A DNA stretch of 64,000 nucleotides from Bacillota bacterium (GCA_023398495.1 JAEWSG010000085.1:52671-116670), one strand, 5' to 3'; numbered from the stretch's first letter, positions 16,765 to 26,578 are shown. Notes: a model not told the origin generated them from the letters alone. Numbers and translations: made by a program.

Positions 16765-18639
16765 TTATAACTTTGGTATCTGTAAATTAACAACAGTTCC
16801 CTTGCCCGGTGTACTTGTTACTTTCCAACCGCCTTTTTCGCCATAATAAATTTTAATCCTGTTAAACACATTCCTTATTCCGATCCCGCTACCTTTAGTC
16901 TCAACCAAATTGTCTTCCGAACTATTGAGAGCCTCCACAACTTCTTCATTCATACCCTTTCCGTTATCCTCTATGTAAATTTGTATGCTGTTGCCTGTTT
17001 CTTCCACCTTTAATTTGAGAATGCCGCCCTTTTTTAATCCTTCAAAGCCATGAATTATAGCATTTTCAACAAAAGGCTGGAACAAAAGTTTGTGTACATG
17101 GCAACCAAGAACTACTTCATTTAATTCCATGAAACACTCAAATGAATAATTGAACCTTATCTGCTGGAGATATAAATACTGCTTTACCCATTCTATCTCC
17201 TCCCTCAAAGATACGATACTATTGCTTTTGTTTACACTGTACCTCAGTATCTGTGCAAGTGTTTTAAGCATGCTGCTTATTTCATGTTCTTCCTTATCTA
17301 TTGCCATCCAGTTAATTGCATCAAGCGTATTATATAGAAAGTGTGGATTTATCTGAGCCTCAAGAGCCCTTATTTCTGCTTCTTTCTGCTTGAAGGTTGC
17401 ATTTTTTACTTCTTCAAGCAGCTTTTTAATTTTAAGTATCATTTTATTAAACCGCGTCGCTATCTGGGAGATCTCATCTTCCTGGTAATCCAATTCAACC
17501 TGTACAGAAAGTTCACCTTCTTGTGCTGCTTTCATTGCAATAAGTATTTTCTCGATTGATGTCGAGAAATTCCGTGTTACATATACTATAATTATAGTTG
17601 AAAGCAATAATACCAGTATTCCGAAAATTATGGTCAATCTTTGAGCCATATATACTTTGCTAAATAGATAGTTTTTATTGACAGCATTTACTATAAACCA
17701 ACCAGTTTTCTCATCCTTAAGTTCATTTGTTATGACTGAATTACCATTATAATCCGAAATCTCTTTTATTAAGCCGCTGTATTTATTATATTGCACAGTA
17801 GATTTTATTAAGTTGTAGTCAGAGATATTTGTGCCAAGGCATTTCTTTTCCGGGAACGATATAACAGTGCCATTACTGTCCACAATAAAGTTTATACTTT
17901 CAACTTCTGAATTTTCCTGCTTTACACTCTCCACAAAATTACTGGCTTTATACAGGATCTCTTCATCAATACTAATTACAATAATTCCTATAGCTCCTCT
18001 CCCTATATTATTAAAGTCCACCATTTTATTAGCTATATGGAACAGGTAATATTTTTTATTGCCCAGCTCAGAAGTATATGTAGTAGGCAAAACAACAGAG
18101 CCTTTACTATTTGCAATATCCGCATAGTATGAATGTCTATCAAAATTCTTGTTTTTCATCCATGAACTCTCTATAGAGGAAGCGGTCAGTATATCATAGA
18201 ATACCGCCTTTCCACTTTGGCATATTATTGCGATGCTTTTTATCCCTTCCTTTGAGTTTATAAGTTTACTCAATTTATCCCTCAGCACGCTTATCTCAAA
18301 AGCATCTCCAGAGTTCTGATTTATTTCTTTCACCAGTTCTATAATCTCATCATCAGTATAAATCTGATAAAGGATATCTGTATAGGATCTTAATGTTGTA
18401 TTCAGGTTCTTACTTGTTTGAACAAGGCTGAGTTTTATTAGTTCATTCACATTATCTTTCATAAATATGGTTGTTCTGTAATAGGAAATAGATTGTACTA
18501 CTAATATAGGTATTATGGAAACAAATACAAAAGAAAAAAGCAGCTTAGATTTAAAGCTCATTTTTTTAAACCTGTATATAAATAATTTTTTAATTTTCAT
18601 TAAGTTAAAGAAGCTATTTTTAATTTTAACACTCTGCAT
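16765..18639 (-). CDS. YesM-like sensor histidine kinase
   Basis: 624 residues. A membrane helix near residues 33-52 is followed by a large extracellular sensor region with a dCache-like pattern, a second helix around residues 330-355 (LTIIFGILVLLLSTIIIVYV), a HAMP-like linker, and a HisKA-type dimerisation segment with the phospho-acceptor His in EAQINPHFLYNTLDAINWMA. The HATPase domain shows FVENAIIHGFEG, DNGKGM and GSGIGIRNV. The ATG at the start of the ORF has GGGG nearby; an internal Met (residue 14) is an alternative. It forms a two-component pair with the AraC-type regulator 16 bases downstream and probably senses an extracellular sugar, possibly through the adjacent binding lipoprotein. 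Confidence 0.93.
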   Translation of the reverse strand: MQSVKIKNSFFNLMKIKKLFIYRFKKMSFKSKLLFSFVFVSIIPILVVQSISYYRTTIFMKDNVNELIKLSLVQTSKNLNTTLRSYTDILYQIYTDDEIIELVKEINQNSGDAFEISVLRDKLSKLINSKEGIKSIAIICQSGKAVFYDILTASSIESSWMKNKNFDRHSYYADIANSKGSVVLPTTYTSELGNKKYYLFHIANKMVDFNNIGRGAIGIIVISIDEEILYKASNFVESVKQENSEVESINFIVDSNGTVISFPEKKCLGTNISDYNLIKSTVQYNKYSGLIKEISDYNGNSVITNELKDEKTGWFIVNAVNKNYLFSKVYMAQRLTIIFGILVLLLSTIIIVYVTRNFSTSIEKILIAMKAAQEGELSVQVELDYQEDEISQIATRFNKMILKIKKLLEEVKNATFKQKEAEIRALEAQINPHFLYNTLDAINWMAIDKEEHEISSMLKTLAQILRYSVNKSNSIVSLREEIEWVKQYLYLQQIRFNYSFECFMELNEVVLGCHVHKLLFQPFVENAIIHGFEGLKKGGILKLKVEETGNSIQIYIEDNGKGMNEEVVEALNSSEDNLVETKGSGIGIRNVFNRIKIYYGEKGGWKVTSTPGKGTVVNLQIPKL

Positions 18640-18815
18640 TATTACCCCAACAACTTTAATTGCAGCTTCCGCTGCGATATACTATTATTATATCATCCAA
18701 ACAAAGAATTTTGAATAAATATATCCACGTCAAAAATGACCAGCTGTTTGGCCAGTCATTTCTGATGAATATGCTTTGATCTATAAATTTAAAAAGCTAT
18801 ACAAAAATTTAATAA

Positions 18816-18920
18816 GGTACGTCTAAAATATAAGTTCCTACTCTCGATAACGAAAAAACATACTTTGATAACGTTTTCAAAATACGAGAATTGGATGTTA
18901 TTTTTTCGTTATCCCTAAGT
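18816..18920 (+). repeat. Dispersed intergenic repeat, family A, copy 2
   Basis: The best-formed copy: TAAAATATAAGTTCCTACTC, then GATAACGAAAAAA and, 50 bases on, TTTTTTCGTTATC, which can pair. Short GGTAC and GTACG sequences flank it. It lies between the kinase start and the stop of the GH43 gene and is about 85 percent alike to the copy at 1288-1380 by eye. Confidence 0.7.
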
Positions 18921-18934
18921 ACGTTGCTATTACT

Positions 18935-20494
18935 TTATCCGGGAAAAGAAGTTATAATACCAAGTAAATATTTTCTTACCAATGCAAAGTCTATTGAGTT
19001 AATCTTCCCATCTTTGTCTACATCAGCGTTTGGAAGAGCTTTTTCTGAGAGTGAAGTCATCCCGAGTAAATGCATTCTAAGGAGTGCAAAGTCTATCGAA
19101 TTCACTTTTCCATCATCATTTAAATCACCCAGGTTTTCATAAGTTGGAGTTGGAGTTGGAGTTGGATTAACTGCATTAAACTTCCACCAGTTCATATTAA
19201 GCAGATAACCACTTCCGCCAGTATATTTAAAGTATAAGTCATGTGTTCCAGTTGCACCGCTTACAGCACATGTTTTAGTTACCCATGTCTGCCAACCGCC
19301 TGTTCCAGCAACAGCACAAGTTCCAACAAGTTTCCCGGCCGGACTGTCAAGTCGTATCTCAATATTCCCACCATTGGTTGCTGAAGATACTCTGGCTTCA
19401 AAGGATGCTGCACCGGAACCGAAGTTTACACCCTTAACCTTTATATAGTCTCCATTTTCTATATGACCTACATTCATTCCACCTTCACTGCATTGTTCAG
19501 TCTTAACACCAGACGCCCAACAAATAGTTTCTGCCTCAGTTTTGTTGTAAGGATTTAAAGTGCCGATTTGAGGCGGCCCGGATGTAGACCACCATGGCAT
19601 CTTAACAATCGTACCATCTGCATTAAAGGTCATTTTATCCACACATATCGAACGTCTTTCACGATGGGTGGAGGTCTCAGCAAAATTCAGAACGTAATTG
19701 AAACCGAAACAGTATGTACTCCCTTTATAATCAATTATTCCAGGATGGTTCCCTGAAGAAGCACGATTCGGATCCATAATCTTTCCCTTCCATGTCCATG
19801 GTCCCGTGGGGCTGTTGCTCATTGCATACCCAATACCTTCCGGACAACATGTGGATGCATATGCCAGGTAGTATTTACCACTCCGCTTGTAAAGCCATGG
19901 ACCTTCCTGATAATCTTGTGGTTTGGAAGATATCTTGTTTATGCCCCCCGAATAAGAGATCATATCCTCATTCAACTTCACATAATTACAACTGGGATTT
20001 CCCCAATACATGTAAGCCTGACCGTCATCATCGATGAACACTGCAGGGTCGATATCATCCATGCTGTTTTTAATTAAAGGCTTACCCAAGGGATCGGTAA
20101 ACGGTCCATAGGGGCTATCAGAAACCAGCACCCCAATTCCCCTCATATGTACGGGCACATATAAATAATACTTCCCATTACGATAAATACAATGTGGAGC
20201 CCAGGCTCCATTATTGGGATCTGCCCATTTAAGATCTTTCAGTGAGGCCACAATTCCGTGATCAGTATAATTGGCCATATCAGTTGTGGTATATAGCATC
20301 CAATTCAACATTTTAAATCCAGTGGCATCGTCTTCATCATGGCTGGTATAAAGAAATACTGTGTCATTATGTACCATGGGAGCCGGATCGGCGGTAAACT
20401 TCGTTTGTACTACCGGATTGTCGGCAAAACATAATACACTGTTAATAACCGAAATAAGTAAAACTAAAAAAACCATTAAAAATCTTTTTATCAT
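18935..20494 (-). CDS. Cellulosomal GH43-family arabinosidase/xylosidase with CBM6 and dockerin
   Basis: 519 residues from the ATG giving MIKRFLMVFLVLLISVINSV, with TAGGAG upstream. After the signal peptide comes a five-bladed GH43 domain with the usual catalytic acids: base Asp in FTADPAPM, pKa-modulating Asp in DDIDPAVFID and acid Glu in YQEGPWLYK. A CBM6-like domain follows (EAETICWASGVKTEQCSEGG to NWWKF), then a short Pro/Thr linker and two dockerin repeats (GDLNDDGKVNSIDFALL, ADVDKDGKINSIDFALV). It should cleave arabinofuranosyl or xylosyl residues in hemicellulose; the exact subfamily is not fixed. The next gene upstream ends 20 bases before the start, so the two are probably one transcript. 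Confidence 0.92.
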   Translation of the reverse strand: MIKRFLMVFLVLLISVINSVLCFADNPVVQTKFTADPAPMVHNDTVFLYTSHDEDDATGFKMLNWMLYTTTDMANYTDHGIVASLKDLKWADPNNGAWAPHCIYRNGKYYLYVPVHMRGIGVLVSDSPYGPFTDPLGKPLIKNSMDDIDPAVFIDDDGQAYMYWGNPSCNYVKLNEDMISYSGGINKISSKPQDYQEGPWLYKRSGKYYLAYASTCCPEGIGYAMSNSPTGPWTWKGKIMDPNRASSGNHPGIIDYKGSTYCFGFNYVLNFAETSTHRERRSICVDKMTFNADGTIVKMPWWSTSGPPQIGTLNPYNKTEAETICWASGVKTEQCSEGGMNVGHIENGDYIKVKGVNFGSGAASFEARVSSATNGGNIEIRLDSPAGKLVGTCAVAGTGGWQTWVTKTCAVSGATGTHDLYFKYTGGSGYLLNMNWWKFNAVNPTPTPTPTYENLGDLNDDGKVNSIDFALLRMHLLGMTSLSEKALPNADVDKDGKINSIDFALVRKYLLGIITSFPG

Positions 20495-20514
20495 AACTCC
20501 TACCTCCATCTGAA

Positions 20515-23500
20515 TTAATTTAGAGAATCGATAATACCAAGTAAATATTTTCTCATCAATGCAAAGTCTATAGAGTTAACCTTTCCATCTTTGTCTACAT
20601 CTGCATTTGGGAGAGCTTTTTCTGAGAGTGGTGTCATCCCGAGCAAATGCATTCTAAGGAGTGCAAAGTCTATCGAATTCACTTTTCCGTCATCATTTAA
20701 ATCACCAGGTGTTTCAGGTTTATCATCTTTTTCAAATGTAAACCAATTCATATTAAACAGGTAACCACTACCACCTGCAAATTTCAAATAAACATCATGA
20801 ACACCGTTTATTCCACTGACATTGCACGTTATAGTAGTCCATGCCTGCCAATCTCCTGTCCCAGAAATCTGACAAGTCCCCACTAAAGGCCCGGCAATAC
20901 TATCAATCCTTACCTCAATACTGCCTCCTTCAGTTCCGCTAGCTACTCTCGCCTGAAATCTTGAAGCTTCACTGTCAAAATTTATTTCGTTATAAACAAC
21001 ATAGTCGCCATTCTCAATGTATCCGATATTCTGACCGCCTTCTTTGCAACTTTCATTCTGTACTCCAGACTGGTTATTATATTTTTCTGCTTCAATTCGG
21101 GTAAATGCCGAGCGCTGGCCAAAATCTGGTCCATTCGGTATTTCTGGTCTTTCGTTCCAGACAGAGCTTTCTCCGTTTGCATTCACTGCAGTTACTGCAA
21201 AGTAGTATTTAGTCCCATTTTTAAGCCCGGTAACTGTATAAGGGCTTTCTGTGATGCCGGTAATTGTTTTGGTATATACACCAGGTTCAGTTCCATATTT
21301 GATATTGTATGAAGTTGCCCCGTTTGAAGTCTGGAACCAAAGCTTTACATTGCCATTACCAGGCTGATGACTATACAATAACGGTGAGCAGGGTTTGTTC
21401 TCTGTTATAAACGACCATATACCACTAGATGATACAGTCGAGAATCTCAGATCCTTTGTATATGCAGTAACTCTCCAGTAGTATCTGGTATTGGGAACCA
21501 AAAGGTTCGGCTCCACAGTATATTTGTTGTATATCATCCTGTCTCTCACAATTATAGGATTGGACATATTTGAATTTGCAGACACCTCAAGCTTGTAGAA
21601 AAATGCATTCTTTGAAGCTGTCCAAGAGAGTACAGCCCTGTTGGAAACTCCCGTCTCATTGTTTAACGGAGCTGAGAGGCTAAAGCTTGTTGGTGCATCT
21701 CCCGCAGCCTTTGTAGTGAAGTATTGCACATCTGCGTTCATCGGTCTCTCACCATTTGCATTCACAGCATATACTCTCCAATAATAGGTTGTATTATGTG
21801 CCAATGGCGTGGTAGGTGTATAAGACGATGCAGTATTTGGGCCAAACTCATTAGTACCTGTTATGGTTGTAATTCCAGACTTATTGATTACTGGTGATGA
21901 AAGATCTCTATTTGTGGAAACCACCAACCTGTAAGAGGTTGCATTGTATGCCCTTGACCACAAGAATCTGGGTGTTACCGATTCATTAGGTGCATTGCGA
22001 GATGGCAGATAAGGTCCAAACTGTCCAGGTACATTAGTATTTCCACCCACTATTAACGAGTAAACTGCATTGTTGGAAACTGTTCTGCTTCCACTCGAAT
22101 TTACTGCCGTAACACTCCAATAATATTTTTGTCCATTATCAAGAGGTGTTGCAACTGTGTAGCTTGTACTGGTTATGCCAGTCTGGTTAACAACTGGGTT
22201 GGACAAATCCTTGTTGGATGATACTTTCACCGTATAGCTTGTAGCCCCTTGAGCAGCAGACCATGTAAGTGTCGGCTTTGCTGCAGCCACTTCACCATCA
22301 TCGGGAGAAATCGGATGAAAAAAGTTTGGTGCCGAAGCAGTTCTCTTCAGAACTACCAGCCATGATTCGTTTGCTGCGGCATTGTTTATAGAAAAAGTTA
22401 TATTTTTAGTTGACGAAGGAATTATACTGGATTGGTATGTCAAACCGTTATTTTCACTGGAAGTTATCTTGTAAAGGTCTATTCTTAAATTCTGATCGAG
22501 GTAAGGCTGGTTGTTTAAGTTTACATTGATTGTTCCGGCAGTTGTACTCTTTGCAATTATTATCTTTGATTCATTAGTGTCCATGCTTGCACAAGCCGTA
22601 AAATCCTCACCCGCACTTGTTGTCACACCCACATAATGTCCTGACAACTGTGAAAACATATAATATACCCACCATATAGGCGTCCTTATAGCACCATTTT
22701 GTTGATTGAGCCTTCTGGTTGTTGTGAGCAAATCGCTCATACCATTCCAATTACCGGCTTTAAGACATCCCTTAATATTCTGTGTTATACCGGTTCTTAT
22801 TACATTACTCATACTTCTTGTCCAATCAGTCGGTTCTTCGGAACCTGCATTGTTTTCCTCCCATATAACATACTTGCCATTGGTTTCAGGATATTTTGTC
22901 TGAAGATTGACTATTGTATCTCTCCATTTAGTTGTCTGGCTTAAGGTTGCATATTTATTACTTATCCAAAATTCATGCCAACAAGGTCCTTCCAGATCCA
23001 TCTTGTTTGCACTGGAAAACGGTATATAGAAATCAGGTATTCCTGCATATCCTACCGCTCCAGGACCAACTATCGGTATATAATCAGGGTATACTTCCCT
23101 TACCGCTTCCCAGTTTCCTTTGAATGTCGGTTCCAAGCCTGTCCAGTACTCATTGGTAAGGTCTGCAAAGTCAGGAGTTGCTCCGTTGTCCTTGAAATAT
23201 TGAAGTACATCCTTTACATACTGTTTAAACCAAGCCTGGTTTGTCGGTGCACCGCCACCAGGAACACCTTTAGGAGCTGTCCATGAAGGATTGTGTCCTA
23301 AAAGGAAATACCATTTTAAACCGTTATCCTTTGCCCTTTCATATGCCTCTAAACACCTCTGAAGTTGGCCACCTTCGTTATTAAAACAAGTACCGTCAAG
23401 ATCTCCTATTGCTTGAAAAGTCTGAACCGGGATAGTCTCTCTGTTGATTATAGGTCCAAGCATTTTCATCCTGCTGTCAGGTATATCATAGTTCGGCGTA

Positions 23501-23667
23501 AGAATATACCCGAATGTACTATTATCCACAGGCTGCAAGATAGTATCAAAATCAACTGTAACTGTATCAGTTGCCGCTGCCCGAACAATAGTACCAGGTT
23601 GGAATATCAAACCTAACACCAGCAATATTACCAACATATTAGTTGTTACCCATCTACCTTTCCCCAT
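20515..23667 (-). CDS. Cellulosomal clan GH-A-like glycosidase with Fn3 repeats, CBM6 and dockerin
   Basis: 1050 residues. Signal peptide to about residue 32. Residues 35-440 look like a TIM-barrel glycosidase with a GH39/GH30-like C-terminal beta domain; candidate catalytic acids are Glu173 in ADLTNEYW and Glu270 or Glu271 in YVIWEENN. I could not assign a numbered family with confidence. Then come four Fn3-like repeats (each with a YYWxVxAVN-type strand), a CBM6 module (FTRIEAEKYNNQSGVQ to NWFTFE) and a dockerin pair nearly identical to that of the following GH43 protein. GGAGG precedes the ATG. The two genes should be co-expressed, and the pair probably acts on a hemicellulose. Confidence 0.85.
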   Translation of the reverse strand: MGKGRWVTTNMLVILLVLGLIFQPGTIVRAAATDTVTVDFDTILQPVDNSTFGYILTPNYDIPDSRMKMLGPIINRETIPVQTFQAIGDLDGTCFNNEGGQLQRCLEAYERAKDNGLKWYFLLGHNPSWTAPKGVPGGGAPTNQAWFKQYVKDVLQYFKDNGATPDFADLTNEYWTGLEPTFKGNWEAVREVYPDYIPIVGPGAVGYAGIPDFYIPFSSANKMDLEGPCWHEFWISNKYATLSQTTKWRDTIVNLQTKYPETNGKYVIWEENNAGSEEPTDWTRSMSNVIRTGITQNIKGCLKAGNWNGMSDLLTTTRRLNQQNGAIRTPIWWVYYMFSQLSGHYVGVTTSAGEDFTACASMDTNESKIIIAKSTTAGTINVNLNNQPYLDQNLRIDLYKITSSENNGLTYQSSIIPSSTKNITFSINNAAANESWLVVLKRTASAPNFFHPISPDDGEVAAAKPTLTWSAAQGATSYTVKVSSNKDLSNPVVNQTGITSTSYTVATPLDNGQKYYWSVTAVNSSGSRTVSNNAVYSLIVGGNTNVPGQFGPYLPSRNAPNESVTPRFLWSRAYNATSYRLVVSTNRDLSSPVINKSGITTITGTNEFGPNTASSYTPTTPLAHNTTYYWRVYAVNANGERPMNADVQYFTTKAAGDAPTSFSLSAPLNNETGVSNRAVLSWTASKNAFFYKLEVSANSNMSNPIIVRDRMIYNKYTVEPNLLVPNTRYYWRVTAYTKDLRFSTVSSSGIWSFITENKPCSPLLYSHQPGNGNVKLWFQTSNGATSYNIKYGTEPGVYTKTITGITESPYTVTGLKNGTKYYFAVTAVNANGESSVWNERPEIPNGPDFGQRSAFTRIEAEKYNNQSGVQNESCKEGGQNIGYIENGDYVVYNEINFDSEASRFQARVASGTEGGSIEVRIDSIAGPLVGTCQISGTGDWQAWTTITCNVSGINGVHDVYLKFAGGSGYLFNMNWFTFEKDDKPETPGDLNDDGKVNSIDFALLRMHLLGMTPLSEKALPNADVDKDGKVNSIDFALMRKYLLGIIDSLN

Positions 23668-23992
23668 ACTCTAACCTCCACAATTTAAATTTTCAGAATG
23701 ATAAACCACGATAACTTCTCTAAACTAAAATTAACAAAAAGAACATATATATGTAGTTTACAAAGCCAACTCTTACTTTGTTCCTCCCTTCCTGAGTTTC
23801 TTTGGCTTAATAAAGCTGCTTTATTTTTCTCTAATTCTCCAATAAATTTCTCAAACAAAAAAGTATATATGTAAATAGACATATATACTTTATATTAACC
23901 AACATATCTTCAAAGATAAATTCTAATAATCTAAAAAAGGTGGACATTTCTAATGTATTTCTTAAAAATATATTGAGAATATGTGCTGTGCT
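23668..23992. other. Promoter region of the GH-A/GH43 dockerin pair
   Basis: AT-rich, no credible gene: a 65-codon minus-strand frame here has no ribosome-binding site and no recognisable protein. It separates the carbonic anhydrase stop from the glycosidase start and should hold the leftward promoter. Confidence 0.4.
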
Positions 23993-24529
23993 CTACTCAA
24001 CAATCACACTGAGCATATTATCCTCAATTGAATAGAGCAAAGGTACAACCATTACTCCAGGATATTTTTCTGACAGACGTTTGGATTCTTTAACAACAAA
24101 ATCTAATTCATTGTCAATTTCAAACATCGGAGCGTAATTCATAAAATGTTCTTCCGCCCGCTCCTTATCCCATCCCGCATTTTTACAAAGTCCATCTACA
24201 AACCGGTCTCTTTTGGAGATTAAATTAACCATTCCACAGTTATCATGAGCAATCAACGCAACATGCCTGATGTTTCCAATGGCTATCGCATAGGATACCT
24301 TAAACTCGCTATACCTGAGGTTGGCTCCCCCGGTTCTTATTATATAAGCAAAATTTTCAGGTATCCTTAGCTGCTTCCGATTATCCATACACATTCCAAC
24401 TAAAAGCCTTGCTGAATTATACGTCTTGAATTCCGAACCGAAATTCTGATAACATATTAGTTCAAATAAAGGTGTATTTTCATACACAGAGGGAATTTGC
24501 TCTTCGCACATTATCTTTATAGTCTGCAC
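23993..24529 (-). CDS. Beta-class carbonic anhydrase-like protein
   Basis: 178 residues from a GTG behind GGGG. It carries the beta-carbonic anhydrase signature: zinc ligands Cys47, His95 and Cys98 (GMCMDNR and HDNCGM) and the Asp49-Arg51 dyad. The region IIRTGGANLRYSEFKVSYAI matches the conserved strand and helix after the first motif. It would interconvert CO2 and bicarbonate in the cytoplasm. It starts 26 bases after the stop of the DUF4914 gene, strongly suggesting one operon and a shared substrate or product. It is shorter than many beta-class enzymes but has all the metal ligands. Confidence 0.85.
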   Translation of the reverse strand: MQTIKIMCEEQIPSVYENTPLFELICYQNFGSEFKTYNSARLLVGMCMDNRKQLRIPENFAYIIRTGGANLRYSEFKVSYAIAIGNIRHVALIAHDNCGMVNLISKRDRFVDGLCKNAGWDKERAEEHFMNYAPMFEIDNELDFVVKESKRLSEKYPGVMVVPLLYSIEDNMLSVIVE

Positions 24530-24554
24530 ATTATCGCCCCATTCTTTTTTCGCC

Positions 24555-26441
24555 CTATATCCTCATAGGTATAAGGTCAATGTAATCTTCCAACTTACCA
24601 TCACTCATACAACATTCAATAATCTTTTTACCAAGGGGATTTAAGCTCTGTGACATAAATTTAACAAGCTCTTTCTTAAAAAAAGAATTCAGGATTTTAG
24701 CACCGGCATCATAACCATCATTGCCTACTTCAGGCTGCAGGTTTGGCTGCAGGAAGCCTTTTGCCAGAAAAGTGCCGTCTACCTTCAATGTATCGAGAGA
24801 ATATCCCAAAAGCTGGCATCTTGATTCCACCAACTGCTCCTGTCTGAACTTTGCACTTCCACGTCTCGCTAAATATTCCCTTGCGACCCACTGTGGCATA
24901 AAGCCAACTTTATAAACTCCCACGTGTTGGTTTGGTATTAATATATACCTGGTTGCTGAGGTAGTGGTAATCTGTTCAAGCAACAGATTTGCCTGGTCAA
25001 CCATCTTACCCGTAGCAAATGGCCAATAAGATCCAACTCCTTCACTGCTCATACCTTCAGAATCTGTAATACTCGGATTATCATGGCCTCTTGGTGCAAC
25101 CAATCTCCACAACCATGCAAGGCTTGGTGGAAGTATATGAAACATCCCCATTATTCCATATGATGGTTTTTCTTTTGTGCAAGGCGGCGTCCTGACACCG
25201 AAACTTCGGACATCAATTTCAACTGCCCCATCGACAATATTGGGTACAAACCTCCTTGGCATAATAACTCTGGGATTCGGGCACGGTTTACCCGGTTCAT
25301 CCATGGTATGTTCCCATATAAGGCAGGTGGAACCCGGAGTTCCCTGAAGGTTCAAAAAAACCAAAGGCTCCTTCGGGTGTATGCATAGTTTTTCATAATG
25401 CGGGTCAGTGCCATACTGGTTTATATGGTTTATTCTTAGAAACCAGCCTTGTTCAGCATCCCTTACCACCAACTTCTTGCTGTCATTTTGCATGTCAGGA
25501 TGGCATAGTGCCATGTCATCGGTCACAGGTTGAAGTTCGCATGTTTCCTTCAATTCAAGGTATGTTTTCTCTCTGGTATTTGTATTTACTGCAAGAACAA
25601 TTCTGCCATCAAGTTCTTTATGGATCTGTTCAAGCATCTCACTCTTACCACCGCCACTTGCACCTTCATGCATGATGTTTATTATGTTTTCATAGGGAGT
25701 TATTACCTTGACTGTAGAAGCATGTACTGTAACCCAGCCCTCTTTCTCACCAATATTGAGCAGCACCCCGTATATTCCTTTTTTAGCACTCGGACCCGGA
25801 TATAGATTATATGAAAACAATTCATGAACATCATAAAGCCTGTTGTGGACCACTACCTGCTTACCATCAAAGTGAGTGTGCCTGAAGGGAGGTGCAAGAT
25901 ATATAACTGCTTGCGGCTTAAAGCCTTGAGGAATCTCATTCATAGGTATAAATCCCTGAAGGTCTGCAAGACCTGCTGCAAAGAATCCGGCATTTGAAGG
26001 TGCTACCAATAGAGCCGGATAACCTGGCTCACTCCCTCCTGCCATAAAAGGCATAATAATAAGCTCCTGATGTTTTAGCCAGTCAAAGGTCATGCTGCGC
26101 AGAGGTTCAAATTCTTCTCCATATATATCCGTATATCTTGGTTTATCTGTTTCACCCTTATCGGCAACAACCAAACAATCAGGATCTCTTCTTCTCATGT
26201 ACGTATCCATATAGTTAACCACCGCACCGTTTTTGCATTTTACAACTCTTGCCTCAGTTACTTTTCCTTGCAACGGAACATAGTATTCCACTTCAAAAAC
26301 TTCTTTATCCTCACTTCCCATAGCAAGAGATAAAAGATGCTGTCGGTCTTGAGGAATTATAAATCTTACACCACTTTCAATTATTCTTCTTAATTCCTCA
26401 GGCAACATGATTTTTTCCAAAACACTGTAACTTTGTACCAT
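24555..26441 (-). CDS. DUF4914 protein, PEP carboxykinase-like ATP-binding fold
   Basis: 628 residues behind AGGGAGGC. An N-terminal part (about 1-240) without clear homology leads to a P-loop, EGASGGGKSEM at residues 260-269, set like the kinase-1 motif of PEP carboxykinases. It is followed by conserved stretches such as LNLQGTPGSTCLIWEHTMD, PRVIMPRRFVPN and YWPFATGKMVDQANLLLEQI. I recognise this as the DUF4914 family, found in clostridia and of unproven function. Pairing with a carbonic anhydrase hints at chemistry using or releasing CO2/bicarbonate. An HPr-kinase-like or other kinase role remains possible. Confidence 0.75.
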   Translation of the reverse strand: MVQSYSVLEKIMLPEELRRIIESGVRFIIPQDRQHLLSLAMGSEDKEVFEVEYYVPLQGKVTEARVVKCKNGAVVNYMDTYMRRRDPDCLVVADKGETDKPRYTDIYGEEFEPLRSMTFDWLKHQELIIMPFMAGGSEPGYPALLVAPSNAGFFAAGLADLQGFIPMNEIPQGFKPQAVIYLAPPFRHTHFDGKQVVVHNRLYDVHELFSYNLYPGPSAKKGIYGVLLNIGEKEGWVTVHASTVKVITPYENIINIMHEGASGGGKSEMLEQIHKELDGRIVLAVNTNTREKTYLELKETCELQPVTDDMALCHPDMQNDSKKLVVRDAEQGWFLRINHINQYGTDPHYEKLCIHPKEPLVFLNLQGTPGSTCLIWEHTMDEPGKPCPNPRVIMPRRFVPNIVDGAVEIDVRSFGVRTPPCTKEKPSYGIMGMFHILPPSLAWLWRLVAPRGHDNPSITDSEGMSSEGVGSYWPFATGKMVDQANLLLEQITTTSATRYILIPNQHVGVYKVGFMPQWVAREYLARRGSAKFRQEQLVESRCQLLGYSLDTLKVDGTFLAKGFLQPNLQPEVGNDGYDAGAKILNSFFKKELVKFMSQSLNPLGKKIIECCMSDGKLEDYIDLIPMRI

Positions 26442-26525
26442 TTTCCATGCCTCCCTTTACTTTTTAATTCATACACAATATTTTCTCCTCGTTCTCTTTC
26501 TCGTCAGCAATGTAATTAGCACAAG

Positions 26526-26578
26526 AAAAAGGCCAATACTTACAAATCTGAATAACTCAGATTAATAAATATAGGCCT
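26526..26578 (-). terminator. Terminator after the DUF2294 gene
   Basis: On the minus strand AGGCCTATATTTATTAATCT pairs imperfectly with AGATTTGTAAGTATTGGCCT and runs into TTTTTC. It lies about 60 bases after the stop codon at 26635. Confidence 0.75.

Noticed and set aside
23685..23882. 65-codon minus-strand frame upstream of the GH-A gene
   Set aside because: Low-complexity, no start signal, in a promoter region.
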